Assembly: GCF_006715085.1 (NCBI RefSeq)
Contig: NZ_VFMM01000003.1
Span: 806,001-870,000, forward strand
Source of the DNA: Kribbella jejuensis
GTDB lineage: Bacteria > Actinomycetota > Actinomycetes > Propionibacteriales > Kribbellaceae
Direction of reading: 5' to 3'
Length of the DNA stretch: 64,000 nt
A program made the position numbers and the translations under genes. This document shows, piece after piece, positions 48,776 to 57,915 of the stretch (the stretch's first letter is position 1; the number at the start of each line of letters is the position of its first letter). Under the pieces are notes generated by a model. The model made no database searches and had not been told where the DNA came from. It saw only the letters and a program-made list of their open reading frames with translations.

Positions 48776-50656
48776 CTACCAGCTTCCGCCGCCTCCGCCG
48801 CCACCACCGCCGCCGGAGAAACCGCCGCTGAAGCCGGACGAGCTACCTCCGCCGCTGCCCGAGCCCGACGGGGTCGGCGGCGGGTCGAAGCTGTGCGCGA
48901 GGGTCGAGCCGACGGCACCGGCGGTCCAGCCGGAGGTGTAGTACGACGGGCCTGAGTACCAGTACGGGTCCGGCGGGATCCGGCCGGCGGCGACGAGCTG
49001 TTCGCAGACCTTCTGCCAGCGATCCGCCAGCCCGAACGCGATCGCCCAGGGCAGGTACTTCGAGAAGATGTCCTCACCCTCCTCGAAGCGCAGCTGGTCC
49101 GCCTCGGCGGTGGCCAGGTACTTCCGGAAGCCGATCAGCTGGTCGGCGACCGCCCGGCCCGCCGGATTCCGTTGCCCACGGCCACGGATTCCCACCCAGA
49201 TGCCGATGGCAACGACCACGGCGATCACCGGGATCGCGACCACGATGCCACGGCCCGCACCACCGGTCGCGGCACTACCGATCACCCCGAACAGGCCGGC
49301 GCCCACGACCCAGATCCCGATCATCGCCATACAGGCACAACCGAAACCGTTCTTGAACACCGAACCGCCACCGGCGCGCGGCATCCGCAGGTACCACTGA
49401 CGGGCCTTCACCTGCTCGCGGAGCGCAGCGATCATCGCGTCGTGCGCCCGGCGCATCGTGTGGTCTCCCACGGCGCCGCGCTCCAGGACAACTTCCGAGC
49501 CCGGTTGCAGGGTCGGGAAGAGGCCCGACATCAGCGCCTGCTCGTGCGGCGCGGTCGCGGCCGCCGGGTTCAGCAGGACGGCCTTCTGGGTCGAGCCGTC
49601 GTTGTCGATCCGGACCCCGCCGCGGACCGCCATGTCGATCAGCGTCGCGGCCGTCTCCACGGTGGTCGCCTTCGCGTCGATCAGCAGGCCGCCCTCGGCG
49701 ACCGGGATCCGCGGCGGTGCGAACGCGACCGGGATCTGGTCGGTGCTCAGGTCGTCCTTCACCGGCTGGCTGCTGACGCCGTCCGGCGGGAACGTGCCCG
49801 GCGGCATTCCGGCGTACCGCTGGTCCTTGTTGCCGAGCTTCGCGTACAGCGCGGCGACCGCGGCCGCGAGCGCGGTGACCACGGCCGACGCGATCACCTG
49901 CAGCCAGGACAGCCCGTTGCGCTCCATCCAACTCGGCGGGTCGACCAGGATCGGGGTGTCGTTCCGGACGGCGCCGGCGGTGATGCCGGCCACGATCGTC
50001 AGCTGGTTGCCGCTCTCCAGCTGGGTCGCGCCCAGGACACCCTTGCCGCCGGTGATCGTGCTGGACGGGCAGTTCTGGTTCGAGCCGACGGTGCCGATGA
50101 AGCACTCGACCTTGGTCACGCCCTGCGGGACGCTGACCTCGACCCGGACGTTCTGGATGGTCGCATCCCAGCTGCGGCCGGTCGCGTCCCAGTACAGCTC
50201 GCTGTGGTCGGCGAAGTGCCGCAGCGCGCCGCGCACGTCGTACGTGATCACGTACGTCGCGTCGGTGCCCGGGACCGTGTCGTTCGCGGAACCGATCTTG
50301 ATCCGCTGCACCGAATACCTGCCCTTGTTCGACTCCGTGGTCGTGTCGGTGAACTTGGCCGAGGCGTTCGGAGAGGACACGTGGATGTTCGAGACCTGGT
50401 ACTCCTGGTCCTTGGAGTCGTCGTCGACGTAGGGCTCGCGGGTCACCAGGTCCCGGTAGATCCCGTGCCGGCCGGTGGTCCCGAAGTGGTAGTCGATCGT
50501 CTCCTTCACCTGCAGCACGCCGTCGGGTGTGACGGTGTACTCGATGGTGAAGTTCCTGATCTCGTCGCCGGGGTCGGCCGCGGCCGGCAGCGCGAATCCG
50601 GCCAGTGCCAGTACGGCGACCAGCATGGTGACGACGACCCCGAGTGCCCTACGCAT
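48776..50656 (-). CDS. DUF2207 membrane protein
   Basis: 626 aa from ATG 50656. Signal peptide in residues 1-28 (cleavage near PAAADP). The extracellular beta domain spans 30-250 with the DUF2207 pattern NFTIEYTVTPDGVLQVKETI, GIYRDLVTREPYVDD and ELYWDATGRSWDATIQNVRV. A membrane helix lies near 262-285, two more near 440-500, and cytosolic segments contain ATAEADQLRFEEGEDIFSKY and LPWAIAFGLADRW. The C-terminus is Ser/Gly-rich and ends in a run of Gly then SW, as in many DUF2207 proteins. Function unknown. Monocistronic and divergent from the EF-G-like gene. Confidence 0.9.
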   Translation of the reverse strand: MRRALGVVVTMLVAVLALAGFALPAAADPGDEIRNFTIEYTVTPDGVLQVKETIDYHFGTTGRHGIYRDLVTREPYVDDDSKDQEYQVSNIHVSSPNASAKFTDTTTESNKGRYSVQRIKIGSANDTVPGTDATYVITYDVRGALRHFADHSELYWDATGRSWDATIQNVRVEVSVPQGVTKVECFIGTVGSNQNCPSSTITGGKGVLGATQLESGNQLTIVAGITAGAVRNDTPILVDPPSWMERNGLSWLQVIASAVVTALAAAVAALYAKLGNKDQRYAGMPPGTFPPDGVSSQPVKDDLSTDQIPVAFAPPRIPVAEGGLLIDAKATTVETAATLIDMAVRGGVRIDNDGSTQKAVLLNPAAATAPHEQALMSGLFPTLQPGSEVVLERGAVGDHTMRRAHDAMIAALREQVKARQWYLRMPRAGGGSVFKNGFGCACMAMIGIWVVGAGLFGVIGSAATGGAGRGIVVAIPVIAVVVAIGIWVGIRGRGQRNPAGRAVADQLIGFRKYLATAEADQLRFEEGEDIFSKYLPWAIAFGLADRWQKVCEQLVAAGRIPPDPYWYSGPSYYTSGWTAGAVGSTLAHSFDPPPTPSGSGSGGGSSSGFSGGFSGGGGGGGGGGSW

Positions 50657-50776
50657 GCCTCGGAGACTACCTATCGTGAGGGTCCGGGCGAGGGAGGCCT
50701 GACACGAATCCGCGCGCTGAAGACTCTTGTGCGAAAACTCCGATAGGGGAATCGTGGGTGGACCAGGAGGAACGTC

Positions 50777-52915
50777 ATGGCAGACAAGACGAACACTTCC
50801 CAAGGCACCGGAGCCGCGCCCGCTGTGGACAGCCCGGCCGCCATCCGCAACGTGGTGCTGGTCGGCCCGTCGGGCGCCGGCAAGACCACCCTCGTCGAGG
50901 CCCTGCTGGTGGCCTCCGGAGTCCTGAACAGACCCGGCACCGTCGTCGACGGAACCACGGTGTGCGACTTCGACGACGCCGAGATCCGGCAGCAGCGCTC
51001 GGTCGGCCTGTCGCTCGCCTCGCTCCCCCACGACGGCGTCAAGGTCAATCTGATCGACACGCCCGGGTACGCCGATTTCGTCGGCGAGCTGCGGGCCGGG
51101 CTGCGCGCCGCGGACTGTGCGCTGTTCGTGATCTCGGCGAGCGAGGGCGTCGACGAGCCGACCCGCACCGTCTGGCAGGAGTGCCAGGAGGTCGGGATGC
51201 CGCGCGCGGTCGTGATCACCAAACTCGACCACGCCCGGGCGAACTACCAGAACGCCCTGGCCACCGCGCAGGCCGCGTTCGGCGACAAGGTGCTGCCGCT
51301 CTACCTGCCCGCTGGTGACGGGCTGATCGGGCTGCTGTCCCAGTCGTACTACGAGTACTCCGGCGGCAAGCGCACCGTCGCCGCGGCCGACGCGTCGTAC
51401 ACGGACCAGATCGAGGAACTCCGGGGCACCCTGATCGAGGGCATCATCGAGGAGTCCGAGGACGAGTCGCTGATGGACCGCTACCTCGGCGGCGAGGAGA
51501 TCGACCGGAAGGTGCTGATCGAGGACCTCGAGCGGGCGGTCGCGCGCGGCTCGTTCTTCCCGGTCGTCCCGGTCTGCAGCGCCTCCGGCGTCGGCACGTA
51601 CGAGCTGCTCGAGGTGATCACCAGCGGGTTCCCGTCGCCGCCCGAGCACACCATCCCGGACGTGTTCAACCCGCACGGGGTCGCCCGCAAGGGGCTGACC
51701 TGCGATCCGGACGGCCCGCTGCTGGCAGAGGTGGTGAAGACGACGTCGGACCCCTACGTCGGCAGGGTCAGCCTGGTCCGGGTGTTCTCCGGCACCATCA
51801 GGCCCGACGCGACGGTTCACGTGTCGGGCCATTTCACGTCGTTCTTCGGTGACCACAACGGCACCGCGCACGGGCACGAGGACCACGACGAGGACGAACG
51901 GATCGGCACGCTGTCGTTCCCGCTCGGCAAGACCCAACGGCCGGCCGGTGCCGTCGTCGCCGGTGACATCTGCGCGATCGGCCGGCTGACCCGGGCCGAG
52001 ACCGGCGACACGCTGTCCGACAAGGCGGATCCGCTGCTGCTGAAGCCGTGGAACATGCCCGAACCGCTGCTGCCGATCGCCGTCCAGGCGCACGCGAAGA
52101 CCGACGAGGACAAGCTCGGCGTGGGGCTGCAACGACTGGCCGCGGAGGATCCGACCCTCCGGATCGAGCAGAACCCGGAGACCCACCAGATCGTGCTGTG
52201 GTGCATGGGCGAGGCTCACTCCGACGTCGTACTGGACGCACTCTCGAACCGGTACGGCGTGACCGTGGACACCGTGGAGCTCCGGGTGCCGTTGCGGGAG
52301 ACGTTCGGAGGGCCGGCGAAGGGTCACGGGCGGCACGTGAAACAGTCCGGCGGCCACGGGCAGTACGCCGTCTGCGACATCGAGGTCGAGCCGCTGCCGG
52401 AGGGCACCGGGTTCGAGTTCGTCGACAAGGTCGTCGGCGGCGCGGTGCCCCGGCAGTTCATCCCGAGCGTGGAGAAGGGCGTCCGGGCGCAGATGGAGAA
52501 GGGCGTCGCGGCCGGGTACCCGATGGTCGACATCCGGGTCACGCTCACCGACGGCAAGGCGCACAGCGTCGACTCGTCGGACATGGCGTTCCAGATGGCC
52601 GGCGGGCTGGCATTGCGCGAGGCGGCGGCCGCCACCCGGGTCGCGATGCTCGAGCCGGTCGACCTGGTGTCGGTGCTGGTACCGGACGACCTGGTCGGTG
52701 CGGTGATGAGCGACCTGTCCGGCCGCCGCGGGCGGCTGCTCGGGACGGACAAGGTCGGCGACAACAGGACGCTGGTGAAGGCCGAAGTACCGCAGGTGGA
52801 GATCACCCGCTACACCATCGACCTCCGCTCGCTGTCACACGGCGCGGCGTCGTTCAGCCGCGAGTTCGCCCGCTACGAGCCGATGCCGGACTCGGTTGCG
52901 GCGAAGCTTAAATGA
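50777..52915 (+). CDS. EF-G-like translational GTPase (EF-G2 group)
   Basis: 712 aa with all five EF-G domains. G1 is GPSGAGKTTLVEALL near residue 29, G3 LIDTPGYADFVGELR near 93, and G4 TKLDHARANY (canonical EF-G has NKMD). The effector loop is shortened and reads VCDFDDAEIRQQRSVGLSLA, without the usual GIT segment. Domain IV, with VPLRETFGGPAKGHGRHVKQSG-type sequence near 505, is conserved. It resembles the actinobacterial elongation-factor-G-like second protein, for which a ribosome role has been debated. The ATG follows AGGAGG. It is not in a str operon, so it is not the housekeeping EF-G. Confidence 0.9.
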   Translation: MADKTNTSQGTGAAPAVDSPAAIRNVVLVGPSGAGKTTLVEALLVASGVLNRPGTVVDGTTVCDFDDAEIRQQRSVGLSLASLPHDGVKVNLIDTPGYADFVGELRAGLRAADCALFVISASEGVDEPTRTVWQECQEVGMPRAVVITKLDHARANYQNALATAQAAFGDKVLPLYLPAGDGLIGLLSQSYYEYSGGKRTVAAADASYTDQIEELRGTLIEGIIEESEDESLMDRYLGGEEIDRKVLIEDLERAVARGSFFPVVPVCSASGVGTYELLEVITSGFPSPPEHTIPDVFNPHGVARKGLTCDPDGPLLAEVVKTTSDPYVGRVSLVRVFSGTIRPDATVHVSGHFTSFFGDHNGTAHGHEDHDEDERIGTLSFPLGKTQRPAGAVVAGDICAIGRLTRAETGDTLSDKADPLLLKPWNMPEPLLPIAVQAHAKTDEDKLGVGLQRLAAEDPTLRIEQNPETHQIVLWCMGEAHSDVVLDALSNRYGVTVDTVELRVPLRETFGGPAKGHGRHVKQSGGHGQYAVCDIEVEPLPEGTGFEFVDKVVGGAVPRQFIPSVEKGVRAQMEKGVAAGYPMVDIRVTLTDGKAHSVDSSDMAFQMAGGLALREAAAATRVAMLEPVDLVSVLVPDDLVGAVMSDLSGRRGRLLGTDKVGDNRTLVKAEVPQVEITRYTIDLRSLSHGAASFSREFARYEPMPDSVAAKLK

Positions 52916-52918
52916 TCA

Positions 52919-54169
52919 TCAGTTCTTGTTGAGGCGGCGGCGTACGTCGCGGGAGGCGAGGTACGCCGCCACATCGTCGTAGCGCTCGCTCTGGTTGGCG
53001 AACTCGATGTACGAGCGGACGCGGTGCAGCCAGTCGAGTGTGGACGGCTTCACCGCGGCCAGCGCTTCGGTCAGGTGCTGCATCGCCAGCGGCGGTTCGC
53101 CACCGGTCGACAGCGCCTCGTCGATCACCTTGTCCACGCCGCGCTCGATCAACGCCCGCAGGTCCGCGCCGCTGAACATCGCGGTCTGGGCGGCGAGCGC
53201 CTTCAGGTCGAGGCCGTCGGCCGGTACGCCCTTCGTCAGCACCGCGAGGATGTCGGCGCGGGCCGGCTCGTCCGGCGGCGGTACGAAGATCACCCGGTCG
53301 AACCGCCCGGGCCGGAGCATTGCCTCGTCGACGTCCCACGGCGCGTTGGTGGCCGCGAGGACCAGGAGGCCGTCGTTCTCGGAGCCGATCGCGTCGAGCT
53401 CCTGGAGCAGTACGTCGACCAGCCTGCGCGACTCGGACCCGCCGTGCTTGTGCCTGGCGAAGGCCAGTGCGTCCAGCTCGTCGAGGAACAGCACGCACGG
53501 GCCGTTGGCGCGGGCATGTTCGAACGCCTCGTGCAGGTTCCGCTCGGAGACGCCGAGGTACGGGTCCATCACGTCCTCGATCCGGACGTTGACGAACGGC
53601 AGCCCGCACTCCCCCGCGGTCGCCCGCGCGAGCAGCGTCTTCCCGCACCCGGGCGGGCCGTACAGCATCACGCCGCCGCCGGCCTTCCGCCCGTACTTCT
53701 CGTACAACTCCGGGCGGCTCTGCGGGAGGATCACCATCCGGTGGATCACGCGCTTGATCTCGTCCATGCCGCCGACCTGGTCGAAGGTGGTCGCCTCCTT
53801 CACCAGGTCCTGCTCGTACGGCGTCTCGGCCTCGGGACCGACCTTGATCCGTACGCCGCTGCGCTCGGCGATCATGCCGTCGACGAGTTGCTGCAGGCGT
53901 CCCGTGCCCTCGACGACGCCTCGTTGACGGGCCGCCTCGAGCAGGTTCCGGAGCAGCGCGAGCCGCCCGTTGGCCGCGGCCAGCTCCCCCACGGGGACGA
54001 ACTGGTCGTCGGGCAGGCCGTGGTGGTCCAGGAGTACGACGTACTGATCGAGCGCTTCCTCGGTCTCCCCGGCGACATTCAGCGACTCGGCGAGCACAAG
54101 CCGCAGCAGCACGTCGTCCGGGTTCGCCTCGACGGCTTTCCTGAGCGCATCGATCCGGTCGTTGCTCAT
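52919..54169 (-). CDS. AAA ATPase with N-terminal TPR-like region
   Basis: 416 aa from ATG 54169. Residues 1-75 look like TPR helices (NPDDVLLRLVLAESLNVAGE then ALDQYVVLLDHHGLPDD). A classical AAA module follows: FDQVGGMDEIKRVIHRMVIL near 130, Walker A YGPPGCGKTLLARA near 170, Walker B CVLFLDELDALAF near 232, sensor ATNAPWDVD near 278, and Arg finger RPGRFDRVIF near 290. The lid is MFSGADLRALIERGV near 335. CDC48/FtsH-like ATPase without a protease domain, so likely an unfoldase or remodeller. The start overlaps the TPR membrane gene stop by ATGA, forming a three-gene operon that may act on membrane substrates. Confidence 0.87.
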   Translation of the reverse strand: MSNDRIDALRKAVEANPDDVLLRLVLAESLNVAGETEEALDQYVVLLDHHGLPDDQFVPVGELAAANGRLALLRNLLEAARQRGVVEGTGRLQQLVDGMIAERSGVRIKVGPEAETPYEQDLVKEATTFDQVGGMDEIKRVIHRMVILPQSRPELYEKYGRKAGGGVMLYGPPGCGKTLLARATAGECGLPFVNVRIEDVMDPYLGVSERNLHEAFEHARANGPCVLFLDELDALAFARHKHGGSESRRLVDVLLQELDAIGSENDGLLVLAATNAPWDVDEAMLRPGRFDRVIFVPPPDEPARADILAVLTKGVPADGLDLKALAAQTAMFSGADLRALIERGVDKVIDEALSTGGEPPLAMQHLTEALAAVKPSTLDWLHRVRSYIEFANQSERYDDVAAYLASRDVRRRLNKN

Positions 54170-55041
54170 GATCCCCACTTCCGGTTGATCCAGCGGCGGA
54201 CGATGGGTGGGACGACCCACGAATAGACGCAGAACACGAGCCAGATCATCGCGAACGCGAACGACAGTGGGCCGAGGCCGGCGGCGCGCAGGCCGTAGAT
54301 GACGACGACCGCGCCGATCCAGACGACCAGTGGGTTCACCCGCGCGAACGGCCGCAGCGGCAGCATCAACGGATGGTTGTACAGCTTGGCCTCCCGCGCG
54401 GCCGCGCGCAGGTCGGCGTCGCCCGGCTGCGCGGCGGCGGCCGAGCGGAGCGAGTCGTACCCGGCGCGGGCGTCGCCGGTGAGCATCGACGCCGTGCCGT
54501 GCAGGGCTCGAGCGTTCGGGTCCTCGGGGTCGTACGACAGCGCCTCGGCGCTGTGGCGGTGCATCTCGCGGTCGTTGCCGAGCGCGAACGCGACCTGGGC
54601 GCGGGCCGCCGACACCGCCACGCTCTCCGGCGCGTGGGACGCGGCTCGCTCGACGAGTGCGCCCGCCTTCTCGGCCTGTCCGGCGGCGAGGCAGACGTGG
54701 GCGTACCCGAGCAGCAGGTCCGGGTCGTTCGGGTCGAGGCTCAGGCCCTGCAGGAACGCGGCCTCCGCTTCGGGCAGCCGGCCCTCGGAGCGCAGCGACG
54801 ACCCGAGCACGTGCAGCATCGCCGGGAACGGACCGTGCTGCGCCAAGCCGTCCCGCAGTACGTCGATCGCCTCGCTGTTGCGGTCGAGCGAGTGCAGTGC
54901 CGCACCGCGGAACAGGTACGCGCGGTAGTCGACGCCGGCGTCACCGGACAGGCCCTGGAGCTCGTCGAGAACCCGTTCCGGACGGCCGATCCGCAGCCAG
55001 TGCGCGGCCATCTGCAGGCGGGACTCGCTCGGGTCGTTCAC
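54166..55041 (-). CDS. TPR-repeat membrane protein
   Basis: 291 aa from GTG 55041. Residues 5-205 are about six TPR helical hairpins (LQMAAHWLRIGRPERVLDEL, AYLFRGAALHSLDRNSEAID, LQGLSLDPNDPDLLLGYAHV and further). Two membrane helices at about 235-250 and 255-275 end in a basic C-terminus RRWINRKWGS. The TPR part would face the cytoplasm, able to recruit the AAA ATPase encoded next. Coupled to both neighbours by 4-bp overlaps (GTGA upstream, ATGA downstream). No known named system comes to mind. Confidence 0.8.
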   Translation of the reverse strand: MNDPSESRLQMAAHWLRIGRPERVLDELQGLSGDAGVDYRAYLFRGAALHSLDRNSEAIDVLRDGLAQHGPFPAMLHVLGSSLRSEGRLPEAEAAFLQGLSLDPNDPDLLLGYAHVCLAAGQAEKAGALVERAASHAPESVAVSAARAQVAFALGNDREMHRHSAEALSYDPEDPNARALHGTASMLTGDARAGYDSLRSAAAAQPGDADLRAAAREAKLYNHPLMLPLRPFARVNPLVVWIGAVVVIYGLRAAGLGPLSFAFAMIWLVFCVYSWVVPPIVRRWINRKWGS

Positions 55042-55487
55042 AGCACCACCGTCACCAAGTAGAGAAGCAGGCCTTCGACGACGGCACCGCCGAGCGTCAC
55101 CGCGATCCCCATGCCCCACAGGGACTTGTAGTCCTGGCCGCGCAACTGGAACGCCCGGTCCATGGGACGCTGCAGCCGCAGCTGCACCATGCAGCAGAGC
55201 ACCGCGACCACGCGGATCCCGGCCCGGAGCCCCGACGTGACGCCTGAGTCGCCGTACAGCAGGAGGAACACGGCGATCACCACGACGAAGCCGGCGAGCC
55301 CGGTCAACAGGATCAGCCGGCGCTTGGCCGCGTCGACGCCGAGCCGGCCCGCGTTCAGGTACGCGATCACGGTGCACGCGAGCACGCCACCGAAGAACGC
55401 AACGTACGTCTGCGACATCAGCCGCCACGGCCGCGCCGACATGTCCACACCGGCACCGACCGTCGGGCGCAACAACTCGTCCGGCAT
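55038..55487 (-). CDS. small membrane protein, first gene of TPR/AAA operon
   Basis: 149 aa with four hydrophobic segments (about 27-45, 58-80, 85-100 and 125-148) joined by short polar loops such as RLQRPMDRAFQLRGQDYKSL. No family recognised. The stop overlaps the GTG of the TPR protein, so membrane protein, TPR membrane protein and AAA ATPase are translated together. The ATG at 55487 follows GAGCC only; MSARPW at residue 16 is an alternative. Confidence 0.7.
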   Translation of the reverse strand: MPDELLRPTVGAGVDMSARPWRLMSQTYVAFFGGVLACTVIAYLNAGRLGVDAAKRRLILLTGLAGFVVVIAVFLLLYGDSGVTSGLRAGIRVVAVLCCMVQLRLQRPMDRAFQLRGQDYKSLWGMGIAVTLGGAVVEGLLLYLVTVVL

Positions 55488-55540
55488 CAGGCTCCTCGTG
55501 CATGGTCGGACTCGGCTCGCGCAGTGTATAGCCTGTCGGG

Positions 55541-55948
55541 ATGAGCGAGAACTGCATCTTCTGCGGGATCGTGGCCGGAACCATCCCGTCCACCCGGGTT
55601 GCCGAGACCGATCGGGCGATCGCGTTCATGGATATCGCCCCGGCGACGCCCGGTCATCTGCTGGTGATCCCGCGCGAGCACTCCACCGATCTGCGCGAGG
55701 CGGCGCCCGAGGACCTGATCGCCGCGATGTCCCTCGCCCAGTCGATGGTCAGCCGGGTGATCGACCGCCTCGACGGCGCGACCGGCGCGAACCTGCTGAG
55801 CTGCATCGGCGCGGACGCCTGGCAGAGCGTCTTCCACACCCACCTGCACGTGATCCCGCGCTACCCCGACGACCCGATGGTGCTGCCGTGGAAGCCCGAG
55901 TCGGGCGACCTCGACGAGATCAAGGCCGTGCACGCGAAGCTCATCTAG
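55541..55948 (+). CDS. HIT-family nucleotide hydrolase/transferase
   Basis: 135-aa Hint-like protein. CIFCGIVAGTIPSTRVAETD at the start contains the CxxC zinc pair, DIAPATPGHLLVIPREHSTD lies near 30, and the active-site HTHLHVIPRY near 105 provides His-x-His-x-His. It hydrolyses phosphoramidate or phosphoanhydride bonds of AMP derivatives. Independent + strand gene whose end overlaps the convergent pimA by 8 bp. A second, longer HIT gene lies at 59625. Confidence 0.92.
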   Translation: MSENCIFCGIVAGTIPSTRVAETDRAIAFMDIAPATPGHLLVIPREHSTDLREAAPEDLIAAMSLAQSMVSRVIDRLDGATGANLLSCIGADAWQSVFHTHLHVIPRYPDDPMVLPWKPESGDLDEIKAVHAKLI

Positions 55949-57038
55949 CGACGAGCTCGTACACCGACAGCAGCTCCGGCAGCAAGACAGACCAGTCGTA
56001 CTTCGGTACGGCGGCCAACCCGGCCGACCGTAGCCGCTCACGTTCGACGGGACGGCGTAGCAAGCAGAGGGCCCTGGCAGCCAGGTCTCCCGCGTCTCCC
56101 GGCGCGAACAGCTCCCCCGTCCGCCCGCCGTCCAGCACCTGCCGGAACGCGGGCAGATCGCTCGCGAGCACGGGCGCACCCGCCGCCATCGCCTCCAGCA
56201 GCACGATCCCGAAGCTCTCACCGCCGAGGTGCGGGGCGACGTACACGTCCGACCCGGCGAGCATGTCCGCGCGGGCCTCGTCGTCGATCGCCCCGAGGAA
56301 CAGCACGTTCTCGCGGTAGCGCGACGGCAGCGACCGACGGGCCTCGTCGGCCTGGCCGGACCCGGCGACAAGGATCTTCAGCCGCGGGCATTCGGCGAGC
56401 AGGGCCGGTACGGCGTCCAGCAGTACGCCGAGGCCCTTGCGTGGCTCGTCCAACCGGCCGAGGAAGCTGATCGTGCCGTCCTCGCCCATCCACTCCGCGC
56501 GCGGGCTGCCCTTGAAACGGGTGGTGTAGAGGCCGTTCGGGATCACCACCGCCTCGCCGCCGATGTGCTGCACCATCATCGAGCGGGCGTTCTCGGACAC
56601 CGCGATCCGCGCGTCGATCTTCTCCAGCGCCGGCCGGAGCAGGCTCGAGGCGACACTCATCGCCCGGGATCGCACCTGCCACGTGTGGAACGTCGCCACG
56701 AACGGCCCGTCCGCGGACCACAGCGCGATGATCGACGCGCTCGGCGTGGTCGGCTCGTGGACGTGGACGACGTCGAAATCCCCTTCGGCGAGCCAGCTCT
56801 TCACCCGGGCCGCCGTCCGCGGACCGAACGTCACGCGGGCGATCGACCCGTTGTACGGGACACCAACCGCGCGGCCCGAGGAGACCACGTACGACGGGAT
56901 GTTGCCGGAGTCGTCGACGGGCGCCAGGACCGATACCTCATGACCGACGGCGAGCAGGGCCTCGGCGAGGTCGCGGACGTGGTTCTGTACCCCGCCGGGA
57001 GTGCCCAGCGAGTACGGGCACACCACGCCGATCCTCAC
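55941..57038 (-). CDS. pimA: GDP-mannose-dependent phosphatidylinositol alpha-mannosyltransferase
   Basis: 365-aa GT4 enzyme that adds the first mannose to the 2-position of phosphatidyl-myo-inositol at the cytoplasmic membrane. MRIGVVCPYSLGTPGGVQNHVRDLAEALLAVGH-type start (Gly loop for acceptor), VVHVHEPTTPSASIIALW near 90, ISFLGRLDEPRKGLGVLLDA near 195 and APHLGGESFGIVLLEAMAAG near 270 with the E-x7-E motif are as in mycobacterial PimA. It lies last in the pgsA-patA-pimA operon, 10 bp after patA, a gene order conserved across actinomycetes. Confidence 0.93.
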   Translation of the reverse strand: MRIGVVCPYSLGTPGGVQNHVRDLAEALLAVGHEVSVLAPVDDSGNIPSYVVSSGRAVGVPYNGSIARVTFGPRTAARVKSWLAEGDFDVVHVHEPTTPSASIIALWSADGPFVATFHTWQVRSRAMSVASSLLRPALEKIDARIAVSENARSMMVQHIGGEAVVIPNGLYTTRFKGSPRAEWMGEDGTISFLGRLDEPRKGLGVLLDAVPALLAECPRLKILVAGSGQADEARRSLPSRYRENVLFLGAIDDEARADMLAGSDVYVAPHLGGESFGIVLLEAMAAGAPVLASDLPAFRQVLDGGRTGELFAPGDAGDLAARALCLLRRPVERERLRSAGLAAVPKYDWSVLLPELLSVYELVAR

Positions 57039-57048
57039 GGGAAGATTG

Positions 57049-57915
57049 TTACTCCTCGAGAAAGATCCGCTGCAACATATGCCAATCCTGCGGGTGCTCG
57101 GCGATCCCTTGAGCGAAGGCGTCAGCGCACCGCTGAGTCATCTCGGCCGCAGTGGCCGGCTCGACGGTGTCGTGGAACGTGATCACCAGGTCGGGGCCGT
57201 CGTAGTGCAGGGTCGCGGGGATCAGCGGCGCGCCGGTCTTCAGGCTCAGCGCGGCCGGCCCGACCGGCATCCGCGACGGGCGGCCGAAGAACGTCACCGG
57301 TACGCCACGTTCGGACAGGTCGCGGTCGGCGACCAGGCAGACGAATCCACCGGCGCGCAGACGCTCCGTGAGTACGCCGGTGACGTCATGCTCGCCGCCC
57401 GTGAGCGGGAGGACCTCCATGCCGAGCTTCTTGCGGTACGCGATGAACCGGTCGAACAGCGACTCCGGCTGCAGCCGCTCGGCGACCGTCGACACCGGCA
57501 TCCCGGTCAGCCCGGCCCAGGCGCCCGCGTGGTCGTAGTTCGCGAGGTGCGGCAGCGCACAGACCACACCCTGGCCGGCGGCGTACGCGTCCCGCAGCAG
57601 CTTCTCGTTGACCGTTCGGACCCGGCCGACGATCTCCTCGTCGGACCACTCCGGCAGGCGGAACGCCTCCTGCCAGTAGCGCAGGTACGACCGCAGCCCC
57701 GCGTGGGTCAGGTCGTCGAGTTCCGCGGCGGTGGCGTCCGGGCGGACGGCGGCGAGGTTGCCGCGCAGGCGCCGTACGCCTCGACCGTTGCGGGCGTAGG
57801 TTCGATCGGCCGCCTTCGTGAACAGCCACGTCACGGTCCGCTCGGGCAGCCGCCGTACCAGCATCCAGGCCAGTGCGAACGCCAGGTCGACGGCGCGCTG
57901 CCGGACACCTTCCAT
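57049..57915 (-). CDS. patA: phosphatidylinositol mannoside acyltransferase
   Basis: 288-aa member of the LpxL/HtrB-like acyltransferases that acylate PIM lipids. From ATG 57915: hydrophobic N-terminal helix, YLRYWQEAFRLPEWSDEEIV near 87, VVCALPHLANYDHAGAW near 120 with the catalytic His (HxxxxD: HLANYD), FVCLVADRDLSERGVPVTFF near 200 and FFGRPSRMPVGPAALSLKTG near 215. Membrane-associated. It overlaps the upstream synthase gene (57913-57917) and precedes pimA by 10 bp. The longer open frame to 58398 is a shadow of the synthase. Confidence 0.9.
   Translation of the reverse strand: MEGVRQRAVDLAFALAWMLVRRLPERTVTWLFTKAADRTYARNGRGVRRLRGNLAAVRPDATAAELDDLTHAGLRSYLRYWQEAFRLPEWSDEEIVGRVRTVNEKLLRDAYAAGQGVVCALPHLANYDHAGAWAGLTGMPVSTVAERLQPESLFDRFIAYRKKLGMEVLPLTGGEHDVTGVLTERLRAGGFVCLVADRDLSERGVPVTFFGRPSRMPVGPAALSLKTGAPLIPATLHYDGPDLVITFHDTVEPATAAEMTQRCADAFAQGIAEHPQDWHMLQRIFLEE

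Noticed and set aside
50657..52564. Minus-strand frame extending the DUF2207 gene to 1262 aa
   Set aside because: The extension is antisense to the EF-G-like gene, and the signal peptide at 50656 defines the real start.
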